NCBI GenBank assembly: GCA_009176605.1
Contig: SEYY01005345.1
Location: 12,501-32,848 of the forward strand
DNA: 20,348 nt
Direction: 5' to 3'
From: Armadillidium nasatum
Lineage: Eukaryota > Arthropoda > Malacostraca > Isopoda > Armadillidiidae
Positions 10,359 to 20,348 of this stretch are shown one piece after another; the stretch's first letter is position 1; the number at the start of each line of letters is the position of its first letter. Below the pieces are notes generated by a model, which did no database searches, was not told the origin of the DNA, and worked only from the letters and a program-made list of their open reading frames with translations. Position numbers and translations under genes: made by a program.

Positions 10359-10388
10359 CTGAAATGACCTTTGTAATAGGTCGAAACG
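10359..10388 (+). other. Hammerhead-like stem-loop, left inner terminus
   Basis: It reads CTGAAATGACC, a loop TTTGTAAT, AGGTC and then GAAACG. The GACCT/AGGTC stem followed by CGAAACG resembles helix II and the GAAA of a hammerhead ribozyme; the CTGA core is one base short compared with the right copy (CTGAAGATGACC). Hammerhead motifs are known from PLE terminal repeats. Helices I and III do not fold well by eye, so activity is doubtful. Confidence 0.35.
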
Positions 10389-10504
10389 TTGTTTTTGTAT
10401 ATGAATGAAGTTGTTAACGTTGGCGGCCGTTCTCTCAATCCTTTTTCCTTTATATATATAAAGTTCACATCTTATGGGCATTGCCCTATTCGAGGAGATA
10501 AACT

Positions 10505-10570
10505 TTTCAAGGTAGTATATACTAGGATAAGTGGGATTGAATAAGCACATAAAATCAATCTACTCTACTT
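10505..10570 (-). repeat. Damaged tRNA-like repeat at the axis, left
   Basis: In minus sense it reads GTAGAGTAGATTGATTTTATG, then TTCAATCCCACTT. Against 10982-11070 it lacks the first 19 bases or so, including box A, and about 11 bases just before TTCAATCCC, which destroys box B. It is the degraded partner of the right-arm tRNA-like sequence. Confidence 0.6.
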
Positions 10571-10981
<411 letters not shown>

Positions 10982-10983
10982 AA

Positions 10984-11116
10984 TTACCGTGGCTCAAATG
11001 GTAGAGTGATTGATTTATGTGCTTGAGGGTGCCGGTTCAATCCCACTTGGGATCCTAGGTATATACTACCTTGAAAAGTTTATCTCCTCGAATAGGGCAA
11101 TGCCCATAAGATGTGA
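10984..11116 (+). repeat. tRNA-derived (SINE-like) repeat with pol III boxes A and B
   Basis: TGGCTCAAATGG at 10990-11001 fits the eukaryotic box A consensus exactly. GGTTCAATCCC at 11034-11044 fits box B, and the 44-bp spacing matches tRNA genes. The T-stem is spoilt by two extra bases (GTGCCGG where GTGGG would pair with CCCAC) and no sound acceptor or anticodon stem forms, so this is a tRNA-like SINE head and not a tRNA gene. The tail to about 11116 contains a small GGGCAATGCCC hairpin and joins the PLE terminus at about 11131. Confidence 0.55.
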
Positions 11117-11192
11117 ACTTTATATATATAAAGGACAAAAAGGATTGAGAGAACGGCCGCCAACGTTAACAACTTCATTCATATACAAAAAC

Positions 11193-11225
11193 AACGTTTC
11201 GACCTATTACAAAGGTCATCTTCAG
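11193..11225 (-). other. Hammerhead-like stem-loop, right inner terminus
   Basis: The minus strand reads CTGAAGATGACC, loop TTTGTAAT, AGGTCGAAACGTT. CTGAAGA fits the CUGANGA core and GAAAC follows a 5-bp stem, but one extra T sits between the core and the stem. The palindromic AACGTT and a downstream GTTAACGTT could make helix III. Flanks for helix I do not match. Known link: hammerheads in PLE pseudo-LTRs. Confidence 0.4.
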
Positions 11226-11374
11226 TACATCTGCAGATTATGATAGATGTTATAGTAAATAATAATAATATGAATAATAATAACAGTATAATATTAAGTA
11301 ATAAGAATAATATTAATAGTAATAAAATAAGAAATAATACCATAATAATTGCCATAAATATCAGTATTCAGTAA

Positions 11375-12378
11375 AAAAATGCTCGATCATTTGTGAATGA
11401 CATTAAGTCTCAATCAACTAACTCTTTTATGGTTTTTCTTTTATGTATAATCATTATTCACTAATGTCCCCCTGTTAGAAACCATTAATATTATAACAAA
11501 GTTTACAACTTCCTCTCCTTACAGTTACTAAACAAACCTTCAAGGAATTGTTAACCCTGGCTTCCTCTGACTCCTTATAGACTCCAAATAGATGGTGTAG
11601 TCATGGGATCACCTTTAGGACCGACCTTAGCCAATCTTTTCTTAAATCATCTTGAAGACAGATTTTATCAGACTCCTGTCATACCAATTTTTTATAGACG
11701 TTATGTTGACGACACCTTCGCATTTTTTCATAATGAAGCTGAAGCAATCCAATTCTTTGATTTTCTTAACAGTCTAAACCCTAACATCAATTTTTGGACA
11801 GAGAATCCAATAACAAACTTCCCTTCTTTGACGTAGAAATCACCAAACACAATAACTCTTACAACACATCAGTTCATCGAAAAAAGACACACACACCACA
11901 AAGCAAAAATTACTTTATCTTTAATTATTTAAAATACAAGATTAATAGTATATCCACTATGATTCAAAGAGTCTATACACATAGTTCCACTTACACCACA
12001 TTCCATCTTGAATTATGCACAATTTCCAAATTTTTAAAAATAACCGTTTCTCAACAAATACCATTTCCAAACAAATATGTCTATATTTGGATAAAATATA
12101 TTACCAACCATCTCCCGTCCTAACAGCCTCAAAAAAAAAAAAAAAAAAAAAAAAAAAAACATGCATATTTTAAATACCCGTACATTGGCATCCATAGTTC
12201 CCAACTAGCCAAATATATCAATCATCTCATTGATCGCTTCTATCCCTTCCTACAACGCCGACACTCATTCACTAATAATCTCACTATTGGATCTTTCTTT
12301 AAAGTTAAAGAGTCTCTTCCTCCACTCCTACAGTCCTGTGTAGTCTACGAATACAATTGTACAATTATTGCTTACTAT
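11375..12378 (+). pseudogene. PLE reverse transcriptase pseudogene, right
   Basis: It has the same block order as the left copy. Motif B MGSPLGPTLANLFLNHLE runs in frame to RRYVDDTFAFF, because this arm lacks the extra base seen at 9905-9915. About four bases are missing at 11793, which shifts the frame just before RESNNKLPFFDVEITKHNN; that block and the following TSVHRKKTHT and TTFHLEL blocks are intact here but broken on the left. The motif A Asp loss and a small gap before LYRLQIDGVV are shared by both arms. It is clearly dead. Confidence 0.75.
12131..12159. repeat. Poly(A) tract inside the PLE, right
   Basis: About 29 A in the linker between RT and the C-terminal block, mirrored at 9420-9448. 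It is internal to the element, so it is not a retrotransposition tail. Confidence 0.9.
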
Positions 12379-12467
12379 TAATATTATTCTTATTATTATT
12401 ACTTATTATACTATTATTATTATTATTCTTATTATTTGCTATAACATCTATCAAAATCTTCAAATGT

Positions 12468-12523
12468 CTTGAAGATGACCTTTGTAATAGGTCGAAATGT
12501 CGTGTTTGTATATACAAACACGA
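12468..12523 (+). other. Hammerhead-like motif and 24-bp palindrome, right outer terminus
   Basis: It reads TTGAAGATGACC, loop, AGGTCGAAATG and then a perfect 24-bp palindrome (12500-12523, halves TCGTGTTTGTAT and its complement). The GAAA is kept, and the palindrome stands where helix III of a hammerhead would be. The first core base is T where C is required, so a classical fold is incomplete. Confidence 0.4.
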
Positions 12524-12614
12524 ATAAATGAATAAAGTTGTTAATGTTTGCGGCTATTCACTCAATCCTTTTTGTCCTACATTTAAAGTTCTCAAAGAAC
12601 GAATCTTTCTATCA

Positions 12615-12733
<119 letters not shown>

Positions 12734-13133
12734 TGTAAGTTCGTTTTTAAAAAAAAAAATTACTTTATAATAATGTGCATCCTAATAAGGATGATCTTAT
12801 GAAGGAACAATCAGCAGATCAGAGAGTTCCTAAAAGTTTTCTTTACCTAATGTTTTTTCCAACTTTTAACATCCTTCACTTACTTGACTTTACAAATATT
12901 TCAAATAGTCAACTTCGATCATACGCAGTAGTTACATTTTTTAGAGGTCAGTTCAGTGTACAGCCAAAATGTCCATTGGTGTCCATGTAAAGCCATATTA
13001 ACTTAACAACTGTAAAAAGTAACTGCACACATTACGTTAACATATAATAAAAGATAACACATTTCAAACCATCTTTACCTGTTCAATTTCCTAGAAACAT
13101 TTTAGTGTTATGAGACACATTAGGGATATATGT
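12734..13133. other. Non-hAT flank with an identical small ORF, right
   Basis: Mirror of 8454-8852. The 71-codon frame (12775-12990) encodes the same residues as on the left, but no domain is recognisable and the surrounding non-coding bases are equally conserved. Confidence 0.35.
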
Positions 13134-13388
13134 TAGAGATGGAGAAATACCAAAATTTTAATAGATACTAATACGATACCATTAGAAGTAACCAATACCG
13201 GTATCAATTTTTTTGTTTACCAAGTTCATAAAGGTTGAAACCGAGTGAAAAATAATCAAAGACCATAAAATTTAGGTTTTCTAATATCAGTAATATCTAG
13301 CTATTTTTAAGTCACATTGCTAAACAAAACTATTAAAATATGAAACTTTGGTCTATCAAAATGGATTCTATCCCACAAGCCTTGTTCG

Positions 13389-13618
<230 letters not shown>

Positions 13619-13859
13619 TTATAGTGCTGGTACAATTAAGAATTTTTTAACGATTATGATTATAGTAAATCTGACGATGATGATGAAATTGAAAAAGTAT
13701 ATTTTAAAAAATTTCCATTATTTTAATTTTATAGTAATGAAGATTTAAATTGTCTTCTCTTTATTCAAATGTTTAAATACATATATATAATTTAAAATAG
13801 TTTAATATTGGGTATCCTACTAGCTGTCGGCCTTAGTACTGGTCATAATAAAATTTGCT

Positions 13860-14115
13860 ATGAACAAACCTTGGTATGTGATTAGCGAGGTAGAATCATG
13901 AAGTAACGCCACTTGCCACAAGACACGTCCAACATGAACATGTACGTAATTTAGTCCTTCTTAAAATATTGTGTCATTTCTGGCGGGCTTTGGTGGCAAC
14001 CTTCTATAATATGGAAAAGCAAGTTTGCAGGTATGCCTTGATAATAATGGCGATCACTTCCAAAACTTATTGTGATGTAAACACTATTCTCACACGTGTA
14101 CCAAGGTTTGTTCAT
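13860..14115. mobile_element. Candidate MITE with 17-bp terminal inverted repeats, right
   Basis: A 256-bp unit with ATGAACAAACCTTGGTA at 13860 and its complement ending at 14115. Mirror of 7552-7805 with a small internal length difference (CTTGC against TGC). Confidence 0.6.
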
Positions 14116-14622
<507 letters not shown>

Positions 14623-14623
14623 C

Positions 14624-14716
14624 GATACTAATTATATCAACAAACCCTGGGATCTTAATAAACATGCTGTGCGGGCATACATATTTAATGAACCTAGGTC
14701 GAGAAATGCACATTGA
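14624..14716 (+). repeat. Unclassified interspersed repeat, copy B right
   Basis: It starts GATACTAATTATATCAAC, contains CCTGGGATCTTAATAAACATG, and ends AATGAACCTAGGT then GAGAAATGCACA. It aligns block by block with copy A (5062-5160) in the same direction. It adjoins the (GT)n run. Confidence 0.6.
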
Positions 14717-14856
14717 GTAGACATAGTCCACTCACTCCCATGTGTTGAGGTAGATACAAAACATATTGAAACACCCGTATATTATAATATTTATTCATCG
14801 AAAACAATAACCATGTAGGTAATTTAACATCCTGGTCCAATAAGACTGGTAAGGGT

Positions 14857-15042
14857 TCAGGAGCTGCTCAGTTGATCATTTGTAACGCACCGGAGAATAG
14901 TGTCCTTCATCACAGGTATACGAACACCACCAAGCCATCTACAATCTGCTGTGGGGGATATCAGGTGTTCGCTTTCACCCATCTTCTGTAGATGACGGAG
15001 GTCTGTTGCGGGCTTATCTATTAGATACTTGGCCTGACTCAT
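14857..15042 (-). CDS. Small ORF of unknown function, right
   Basis: Mirror of 6642-6827, encoding the same 61 residues. No domain is recognised; it may be part of a degraded transposon gene. Confidence 0.2.
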   Translation of the reverse strand: MSQAKYLIDKPATDLRHLQKMGESEHLISPTADCRWLGGVRIPVMKDTILRCVTNDQLSSS

Positions 15043-15434
15043 GACCGTTGTCGTTTGTACGCAGATACATAAGTAATATGTAAGTCTGTTGACAATAAAG
15101 ATAACGAACCATTATTACCGACATAATTAGGGAATTTTTCCGAGGCTGGGGACGAGGTTGCCTAAAATTTGTAGAGGTCAAAAGCACTGAAATTTTACTT
15201 TAAAAAAATTAGATATAAATTTAATTGAGGTTTATTTAATTATAAGGAAGGAGTAGAATAGCCAACATTCACTTAAATTAATGGAAGGTAAACTTTGAAA
15301 AAATGTAAGATATAAAATTATCATTATAACCTGTATTTATACACATCAATGTTATTTCATTGCTATGAATCAAACTTGTATCATTTAAGCTACACTATTT
15401 CAAAATTATTATATTGTTTATACTTTCAGTCACT
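15043..15434. other. AT-rich non-coding stretch, right
   Basis: Mirror of 6246-6641. Nothing recognisable except an acceptor-like CTTTCAG just before the BED ATG at 15435. Confidence 0.5.
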
Positions 15435-15735
15435 ATGGCTAAAAGATCAGCTTCAGCAGTATGGGAGTACTTTACAATGTTTCAGGATAGGCTCGAAATA
15501 GCTAAAAGTAACATCTGCAGTCAGGAAATTAGAAGAGGAACCTCCGGTTGCCACAAGTAAAAATTTTTAAACCAAATCTTTTTGGAGGCATGTAAAATCA
15601 AAACACAAAGATGAACATTTACTAGCAGAAAAGGAGAAGTCAAAAGAAACAGAAAAGGAAAAGAAAATATTGAAAAAAAAAAGAAAAAAAATCTTAATTT
15701 TCTTATATTTTTTTTATTTAATTCACCATTAATAT
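15435..15735 (+). pseudogene. BED-type zinc finger fragment of a hAT transposase, right
   Basis: It reads MAKRSASAVWEYFTMFQDRL, SNICSQEIRRG, then a frameshift to CHK and a stop, with SFWRHVKSKHKDEH and a KEKSKETEKEK tail following in another frame. As on the left, the first zinc Cys is Ser. The frameshift in the middle differs from the left copy, which keeps its frame up to SKNF. No other transposase domain follows. Confidence 0.6.
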
Positions 15736-15865
15736 GCATAATTTGCCATTTTAACCCCGACAGGCAAACTTCGTTTTCCTCTGATTTTTTAGCCAGGGCT
15801 GGAGCCCCAGTCGGTCTAGAGACACAATATCAGTAAATTGCATTACATACATACACCTTATGCTT

Positions 15866-16418
15866 GCTTATTCCATTACTTTTGGGAAAGATACTTCCCT
15901 ATCCGCAGCTGCTAAGCATTATACTTTTTGATTGGAGTACTGTTCTCACATTTGGGCGGGCTCCAGATCTACCCTTCCTTTGGACAGGGTTGAGTCTAAA
16001 GCTAAAAGACTAAGGAACTGTCCCCTATTTTCAAACTCCCTTGACCCTCTTATTCTGCGATGTGTCATTGATGTATTCTTTTCTATAGCTACTACAAAGG
16101 CATGTGCTCGAGAGAACTGACCTCACCTCCATTACGTAGCACGAGATGCCTTGCTCACATAAGAACAATGTGAGTAATGCAAACTCCAGACTTGTTCATT
16201 TTGGTACCTTCTCCTTTTCGATCACCTCTATGCTGTGGAACTCTCTGCCATCTCTTGTTTTTCCTGCAGTTTTTTATCTTCCTTTCTTTAAAGTCTTCAT
16301 CTGCGCACACCTCAGGGTTTTACCTTACACTTTGGATTGGATAAGTTTTCCTTTATTCCTAAATTATTCCCCTCCTTAAAAAGGGCCCTGCCTGTGGGTG
16401 GTGACATAAAAAAAAAAA
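15866..16418 (+). mobile_element. 5'-truncated LINE 3' fragment with poly(A), right
   Basis: Mirror of 5263-5818: TLPLDRVESKAKRLRNCPLF, then SMLWNSLPSLVFP, a short 3' UTR ending TGTGGGTGGTGACAT, and an A run to 16418. A small change near 15965 shifts the frame so that MEYCSHIWAGS is readable here, unlike on the left. Confidence 0.75.
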
Positions 16419-16523
16419 TATCCTAATTTTATAGCTGTTACTAAGTAGTAATAGAGGCTACACAGGTCTACCATACATTCGACCCATCCACAGGCATGGA
16501 TGGGCATCTATATTATCTCTTTA

Positions 16524-16621
16524 ACTGTGCATTTCCCAACCTGGGTTCATTGAAAAAAAAATTTGTCCAGCACAACATGTTTAATAATATCCCAAAGTTT
16601 TTTTATATAATTAGTATCCAC
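16524..16621 (-). repeat. Unclassified interspersed repeat, copy A right
   Basis: Reverse complement of 5062-5160, nearly unchanged. It lies between the LINE fragment and the hAT terminus. Confidence 0.6.
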
Positions 16622-16874
16622 CCTATAATTAAATATACCCACTTGATCTCGAGGAAACGTAACTTTTATTCCTACTCAATAATAATAATAATAAAAATAT
16701 TTTAAAATGTGACAAGCCTCTGTGAAGGCGCAGCTTATTTTTTTTCTACAAAAATTACCACTTCTTTTTCATGTAAGATTCTTGTATTGTTCGGTTGATT
16801 TTTACCGATACTTACAAAAGTTTTACATATTGATACCCAATATAATAAACTTTCCCGATACTTCACTCCATCTT

Positions 16875-17283
<409 letters not shown>

Positions 17284-17844
17284 CTTTTCTTTTACAACTG
17301 CAACTTCAAAAGTAGTTTGTTTAGAATTTTCATTAGATTTCTCATATTTTATTTTCTTCTTGTTTCTACTTTTTGTGCGTATAAACTCAAATTGAATGTC
17401 ATCCTCTTCATTTGAATGACGAGTCAAACTTTCAACATCTAATTTTCGTTTCTTTTTTGTAAAAGATTTTGAGTGTTTTCCTACTTCCACAATATCAGAA
17501 TCATTATGCGATAATTTATTATCTATTTTGTTAACCTCTCCATTTTCGCAATGTTTTTCACTTATTAAAACTGTTGCAGTTTTGATTCCTCGAATTTTCA
17601 ATCCTTTCGCTATATCCAAAAACTTATTCAACTCACTTTGACAAATTTCAACCTCTCCTCTGTAAATGAAGTCGAGTATAAGCTTAAACTCCTTTGCAGT
17701 AACATCTTTCAAAACAATGAAAGGATGTTTACAAGGAGTTTTATCAAAAATATCTTCAAAGTAATCACTGCAGTTTGATAAAATCACCCTATGAAGTTGA
17801 AAGAACTTTTTTTCACATACTACAGTAGTATCACAGAATTTTTC
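17284..17844 (-). CDS. BTB/POZ domain exon (partial host-type gene), right copy
   Basis: The inverted copy of 3839-4399, with the same 187 codons, acceptor TTTTTCAG and donor GTAAGG. I found no base difference over the stretches I compared, which included the BTB part. A duplicated regulatory-protein exon facing its twin would give convergent or divergent half-genes unless the flanking exons are duplicated as well; those lie outside the window or do not exist. If the arms are haplotypes or an assembly fold-back, this is the same exon seen twice. Confidence 0.75.
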
Positions 17845-18235
<391 letters not shown>

Positions 18236-18566
18236 ACAGTACCATATATATAGTTTAGCTTTCATGGTGGATGGTTGTGTCTAGTGTGTTCTCTGTGTTG
18301 TGTTTGTGTTTTTTTTTATCTTAAGCGTTTTAATTTGTGTTTAAGTGCATTTTAGTGTATCCGTTGTTTTTAAACGTTTATAATTAATTGTTAATCTACT
18401 GTGTATATTTGTTTTAGAATTTTTTTTTGCGTTTTAAAATTTAGTATCTATAGTGGTTTAATTTACAACGGGATCAACTAGTGATTGAAAAAATTTAAGA
18501 TAAGTTTTTAGTGAAAATTTTGTTTTAAACAGAAATAGTTTTTGAGTTATATAGTTCCTTAATTGG

Positions 18567-18795
18567 TTTTAACGTTTTAATATTTGTTTTTAACATAAGT
18601 ATTATTTCGGTTTTTATTTTTTTTTTGTTTTTGTTTGTCTCTTTGTTTGTTTGACCGTTTGCTCGTGTGATTGTTTGTGTTTGTGTTTTTAACGTTTTAA
18701 TATTTGTTTTTAACATAAGCATTTTCGGTTTTTATTTTGTTTTGTTTGTCTCTTCGTTAGTCTGTCTATTTGCTCGTGTGATTGTTTGTGTTTGT
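18567..18795 (+). repeat. Tandem duplication in LINE 5' UTR, right
   Basis: Mirror of 2864-3092: two units of about 110-119 bp, each with TTTTAACGTTTTAATATTTG and CTCGTGTGATTGTTTGTGTT. Confidence 0.8.
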
Positions 18796-18849
18796 CAGTT
18801 TGCTAGATTGGCTGTTTGTTTGTCTGTTGAACGCAAGTGTTTATGAAGA

Positions 18850-19680
18850 ATGGCAGGTGTGCGCAGACGTGGGTTCTCTGTACACTTCACCAACATCCGT
18901 GGCTTACGCTCTAACTTAGCTTCTGTGGAATACCATCTCTCTAATTCTCATCCTAACCTTTTACTCTTGTCTGAGACCCAGATATCAAAGAATTCCTCTC
19001 CTAACTTTTTTAATATATCTAACTATAACTTATTTCATAATTTCCGTTCTAAGGGTGGAGTTTGTGCCTACGTAACACCAACACTCCGGTAACACGTCTT
19101 GTGAATCTTGAATCTCCTAACTTCGATATTCTGTGGCTTAAAATCTTTCTTCCTACCACTTCAATAATCTTGTGCTTCTGCTACTGTTCTCCTAATAGAA
19201 CAGATTTTTCTACCTTTTTTGAGTACCTAACTACTTCTCACGAGACTGTTACATCTTCGCATCCAAATACTGAGGTCCTCTATTTAGGGGATTTCAACGT
19301 ACACAACACTGAATGGCTAGGTTCCTCTCATACCGATTCAGGGAGAGGAGGCCAATCATTCAGCATTCTCAACGATCTGGAGCAAACTGATTAAAGAACC
19401 AACACACATTCCAGATCGTCCCAACCAATTCTTGAACACTCTTGACTTATGCTTCACTACTAGTCCTTCTCTCTTTAAAGCTATCTTCGCACCTATTGGT
19501 AACTCCGACCACAATCTAATTTGTCTTAATTTTCATGCTTTCTCTCCAACTGCTCCACCCTGCCCTAAGCGTATCTTCTGGCACTTTGATCGGGCTGACT
19601 GGGGGGCTTGGTTGCTTCTACGCTACCATTCCTGGAGTGACTGCTTTGTCTCTGGGACGCTTCGTCTCTGCCGATAAGGT
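18850..19680 (+). pseudogene. LINE APE endonuclease pseudogene, right
   Basis: From ATG 18850 it reads MAGVRRRGFSVHFTNIRG and LSETQIS, then shifts frame at about 19070, where one T is missing from the TACGTTAACACC seen on the left. In the new frame it continues through DFSTFFEYLTTSHE and LYLGDFNVHNTEWLGSS without the left arm's two frameshifts. After another break it gives LDLCFTTSPSLFKAIF, GNSDHNLICLNFH and WHFDRADWGA. All four APE signature blocks are therefore visible, in three frames. Confidence 0.7.
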
Positions 19681-20348
19681 GGGGGCTGTATCTTGATGGA
19701 TGAGCAGGTTTATTCCTTCTTAACTAAATCTTCTCTCCTCAAAATCCAAGGTTCGATCTGCTTGTTCTCGTGCCATTAGGCTAGAGACATTGCGTATCGA
19801 CAGTGGAAAAATTCTCCTTCTCCTATCAATCTAGCTAATTTTCATTCAGATCGGAATCGTTGCAGGGATATTCTTCGACGAGCAAAGCAGACTTTCACCA
19901 AACGAAGGGTGCTGAGCCCTAAATTCTCTCTGAAAATCTTTCTGGCCTCTTGCCAAAAACATCTCAACAATTCTGTAAATATTCCTTTCCTCCCTTATTC
20001 GCCTGATGGTTCTGTAGCTAACACCACTCAAAGGCTAATCTCTTGGCTCCTATTCTCCTCTAATTCTACCCTGGACAACTCCGGCAATCCTCCTCCTACT
20101 TCTTCTCCTCTCAGAGGTCCCATGCCTTTGCCTGTGATTTCATTTGACTAGTGCATGGGCTTCTGAAGTCTATACCGTTAGGAAGGAAGCGGCCGGATGT
20201 CATTCCCCGAGTTTTAAGGGGAGTGCCTCTGAGCTGGCTCCGTCCTCGTTCAATTTTCTCTATGCCTCAATACTAGTACTTTCCCTCAGTGTTGGAAGCG
20301 CGCAATAGTTCCACCTATTCCAAAGAAAGGTAGCCGCTCTGATCCTTC
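19681..20348 (+). pseudogene. LINE linker and RT N-terminus, indel-rich, right
   Basis: It corresponds to left 1267-1946, which is open for 231 codons. Here many one- to three-base losses scatter the same blocks over all frames (for example SPSPINLANFHSDRNRCRDI and SNSTLDNSGNPPPTSSPLRG). The density of losses is far higher than elsewhere in the arms. Confidence 0.7.

Larger units (their letters stand above)
9011..10452 (-). mobile_element. Penelope-like element (PLE) remnant, left
   Basis: On the minus strand a decayed PLE reverse transcriptase is flanked by inverted copies of one terminal sequence (9011-9160 and about 10310-10452). Both start at the outside with CAAAAAGGATTGAGAGAACG or its AAAAAGGATTGAG variant and include the GACCTATTACAAAGGTC stem-loop. 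PLEs are retroelements with a telomerase-related RT, usually a GIY-YIG endonuclease, and pseudo-LTRs that may be direct or inverted. The GIY-YIG domain is missing here. Confidence 0.75.
11131..12591 (+). mobile_element. Penelope-like element (PLE) remnant, right
   Basis: The plus-strand mirror of the left PLE, flanked by inverted copies of about 145 bp (11131-11275 and 12445-12591) that begin and end with GGACAAAAAGGATTGAG and its complement. Both terminal repeats border AAT/ATT-rich runs on the inner side. The coding interior is decayed and the GIY-YIG endonuclease is missing between CVVYEYNC and the inner end of the distal repeat. Confidence 0.75.
18256..20348 (+). mobile_element. Jockey/CR1-like LINE, right copy (cut by window)
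   Basis: 5' UTR of about 590 bp, then endonuclease, linker and the start of RT on the plus strand. It mirrors the left copy up to left position 1267. The 5' boundary is approximate. The leader has no gag-like frame. Confidence 0.8.

Noticed and set aside
10984-11055. A functional tRNA gene
   Set aside because: Boxes A and B fit, but the T-stem has two extra bases and no acceptor or anticodon stem forms by eye; it is better called a SINE-like head.

Overview
This looks like a eukaryotic, probably arthropod, genomic window. It is very AT-rich and built almost wholly of transposable-element remains, long (AT)n microsatellites and one spliced host-type exon. There is no bacterial-style operon, no CRISPR array and no complete free-standing gene. 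The BTB exon with consensus splice sites, the Jockey/CR1-like LINE, the Penelope-like element (PLE) and the BED/hAT fragment fit an insect, crustacean or chelicerate; the sequence does not let me choose between them.

The dominant structure is a giant inverted repeat. Left arm 1267-10570 reappears as the reverse complement in right arm 10982-20348, around an axis of about 410 bp that is nearly pure (AT)n. The right arm is cut off by the window end, so each arm is at least 9.3 kb. Positions 1-1266 have no partner only because the window stops.

Left arm from outside to inside (the right arm mirrors it on the other strand): (1) a LINE on the minus strand, with 3' coding part, reverse transcriptase, linker, APE endonuclease and a 5' UTR holding a tandem duplication (1 to about 3395); (2) (AT)n; (3) an intact 187-codon BTB-domain exon, 3839-4399; (4) (AT)n; (5) a likely composite hAT transposon, 4805-8453, which contains a 3' fragment of a second LINE subfamily with poly(A), a decayed BED zinc finger, a small TIR element (MITE), an unclassified repeat seen twice per arm, and two more (AT)n arrays; (6) a region with a small conserved ORF of unknown meaning; (7) (AT)n; (8) a decayed PLE between inverted terminal repeats with a hammerhead-like motif; (9) a tRNA-like (SINE-type) box A/box B unit next to the axis, intact only in the right arm.

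None of the elements looks autonomous. The LINE and PLE carry frameshifts that differ between arms on top of lesions shared by both arms, so the elements decayed both before and after the two copies separated. The BTB exon is the only sequence that looks like a functional host exon, and I found no difference between its two copies. Arm divergence is uneven: very low around the BTB exon and LINE 5' UTR, and high with mostly missing bases in the last 700 bp or so of the right arm. That makes it necessary to ask whether the palindrome is a real inverted duplication, a joined pair of haplotypes or a fold-back assembly artefact. I did not find a convincing undescribed functional system; the inverted duplication and the PLE terminal repeats deserve most attention.
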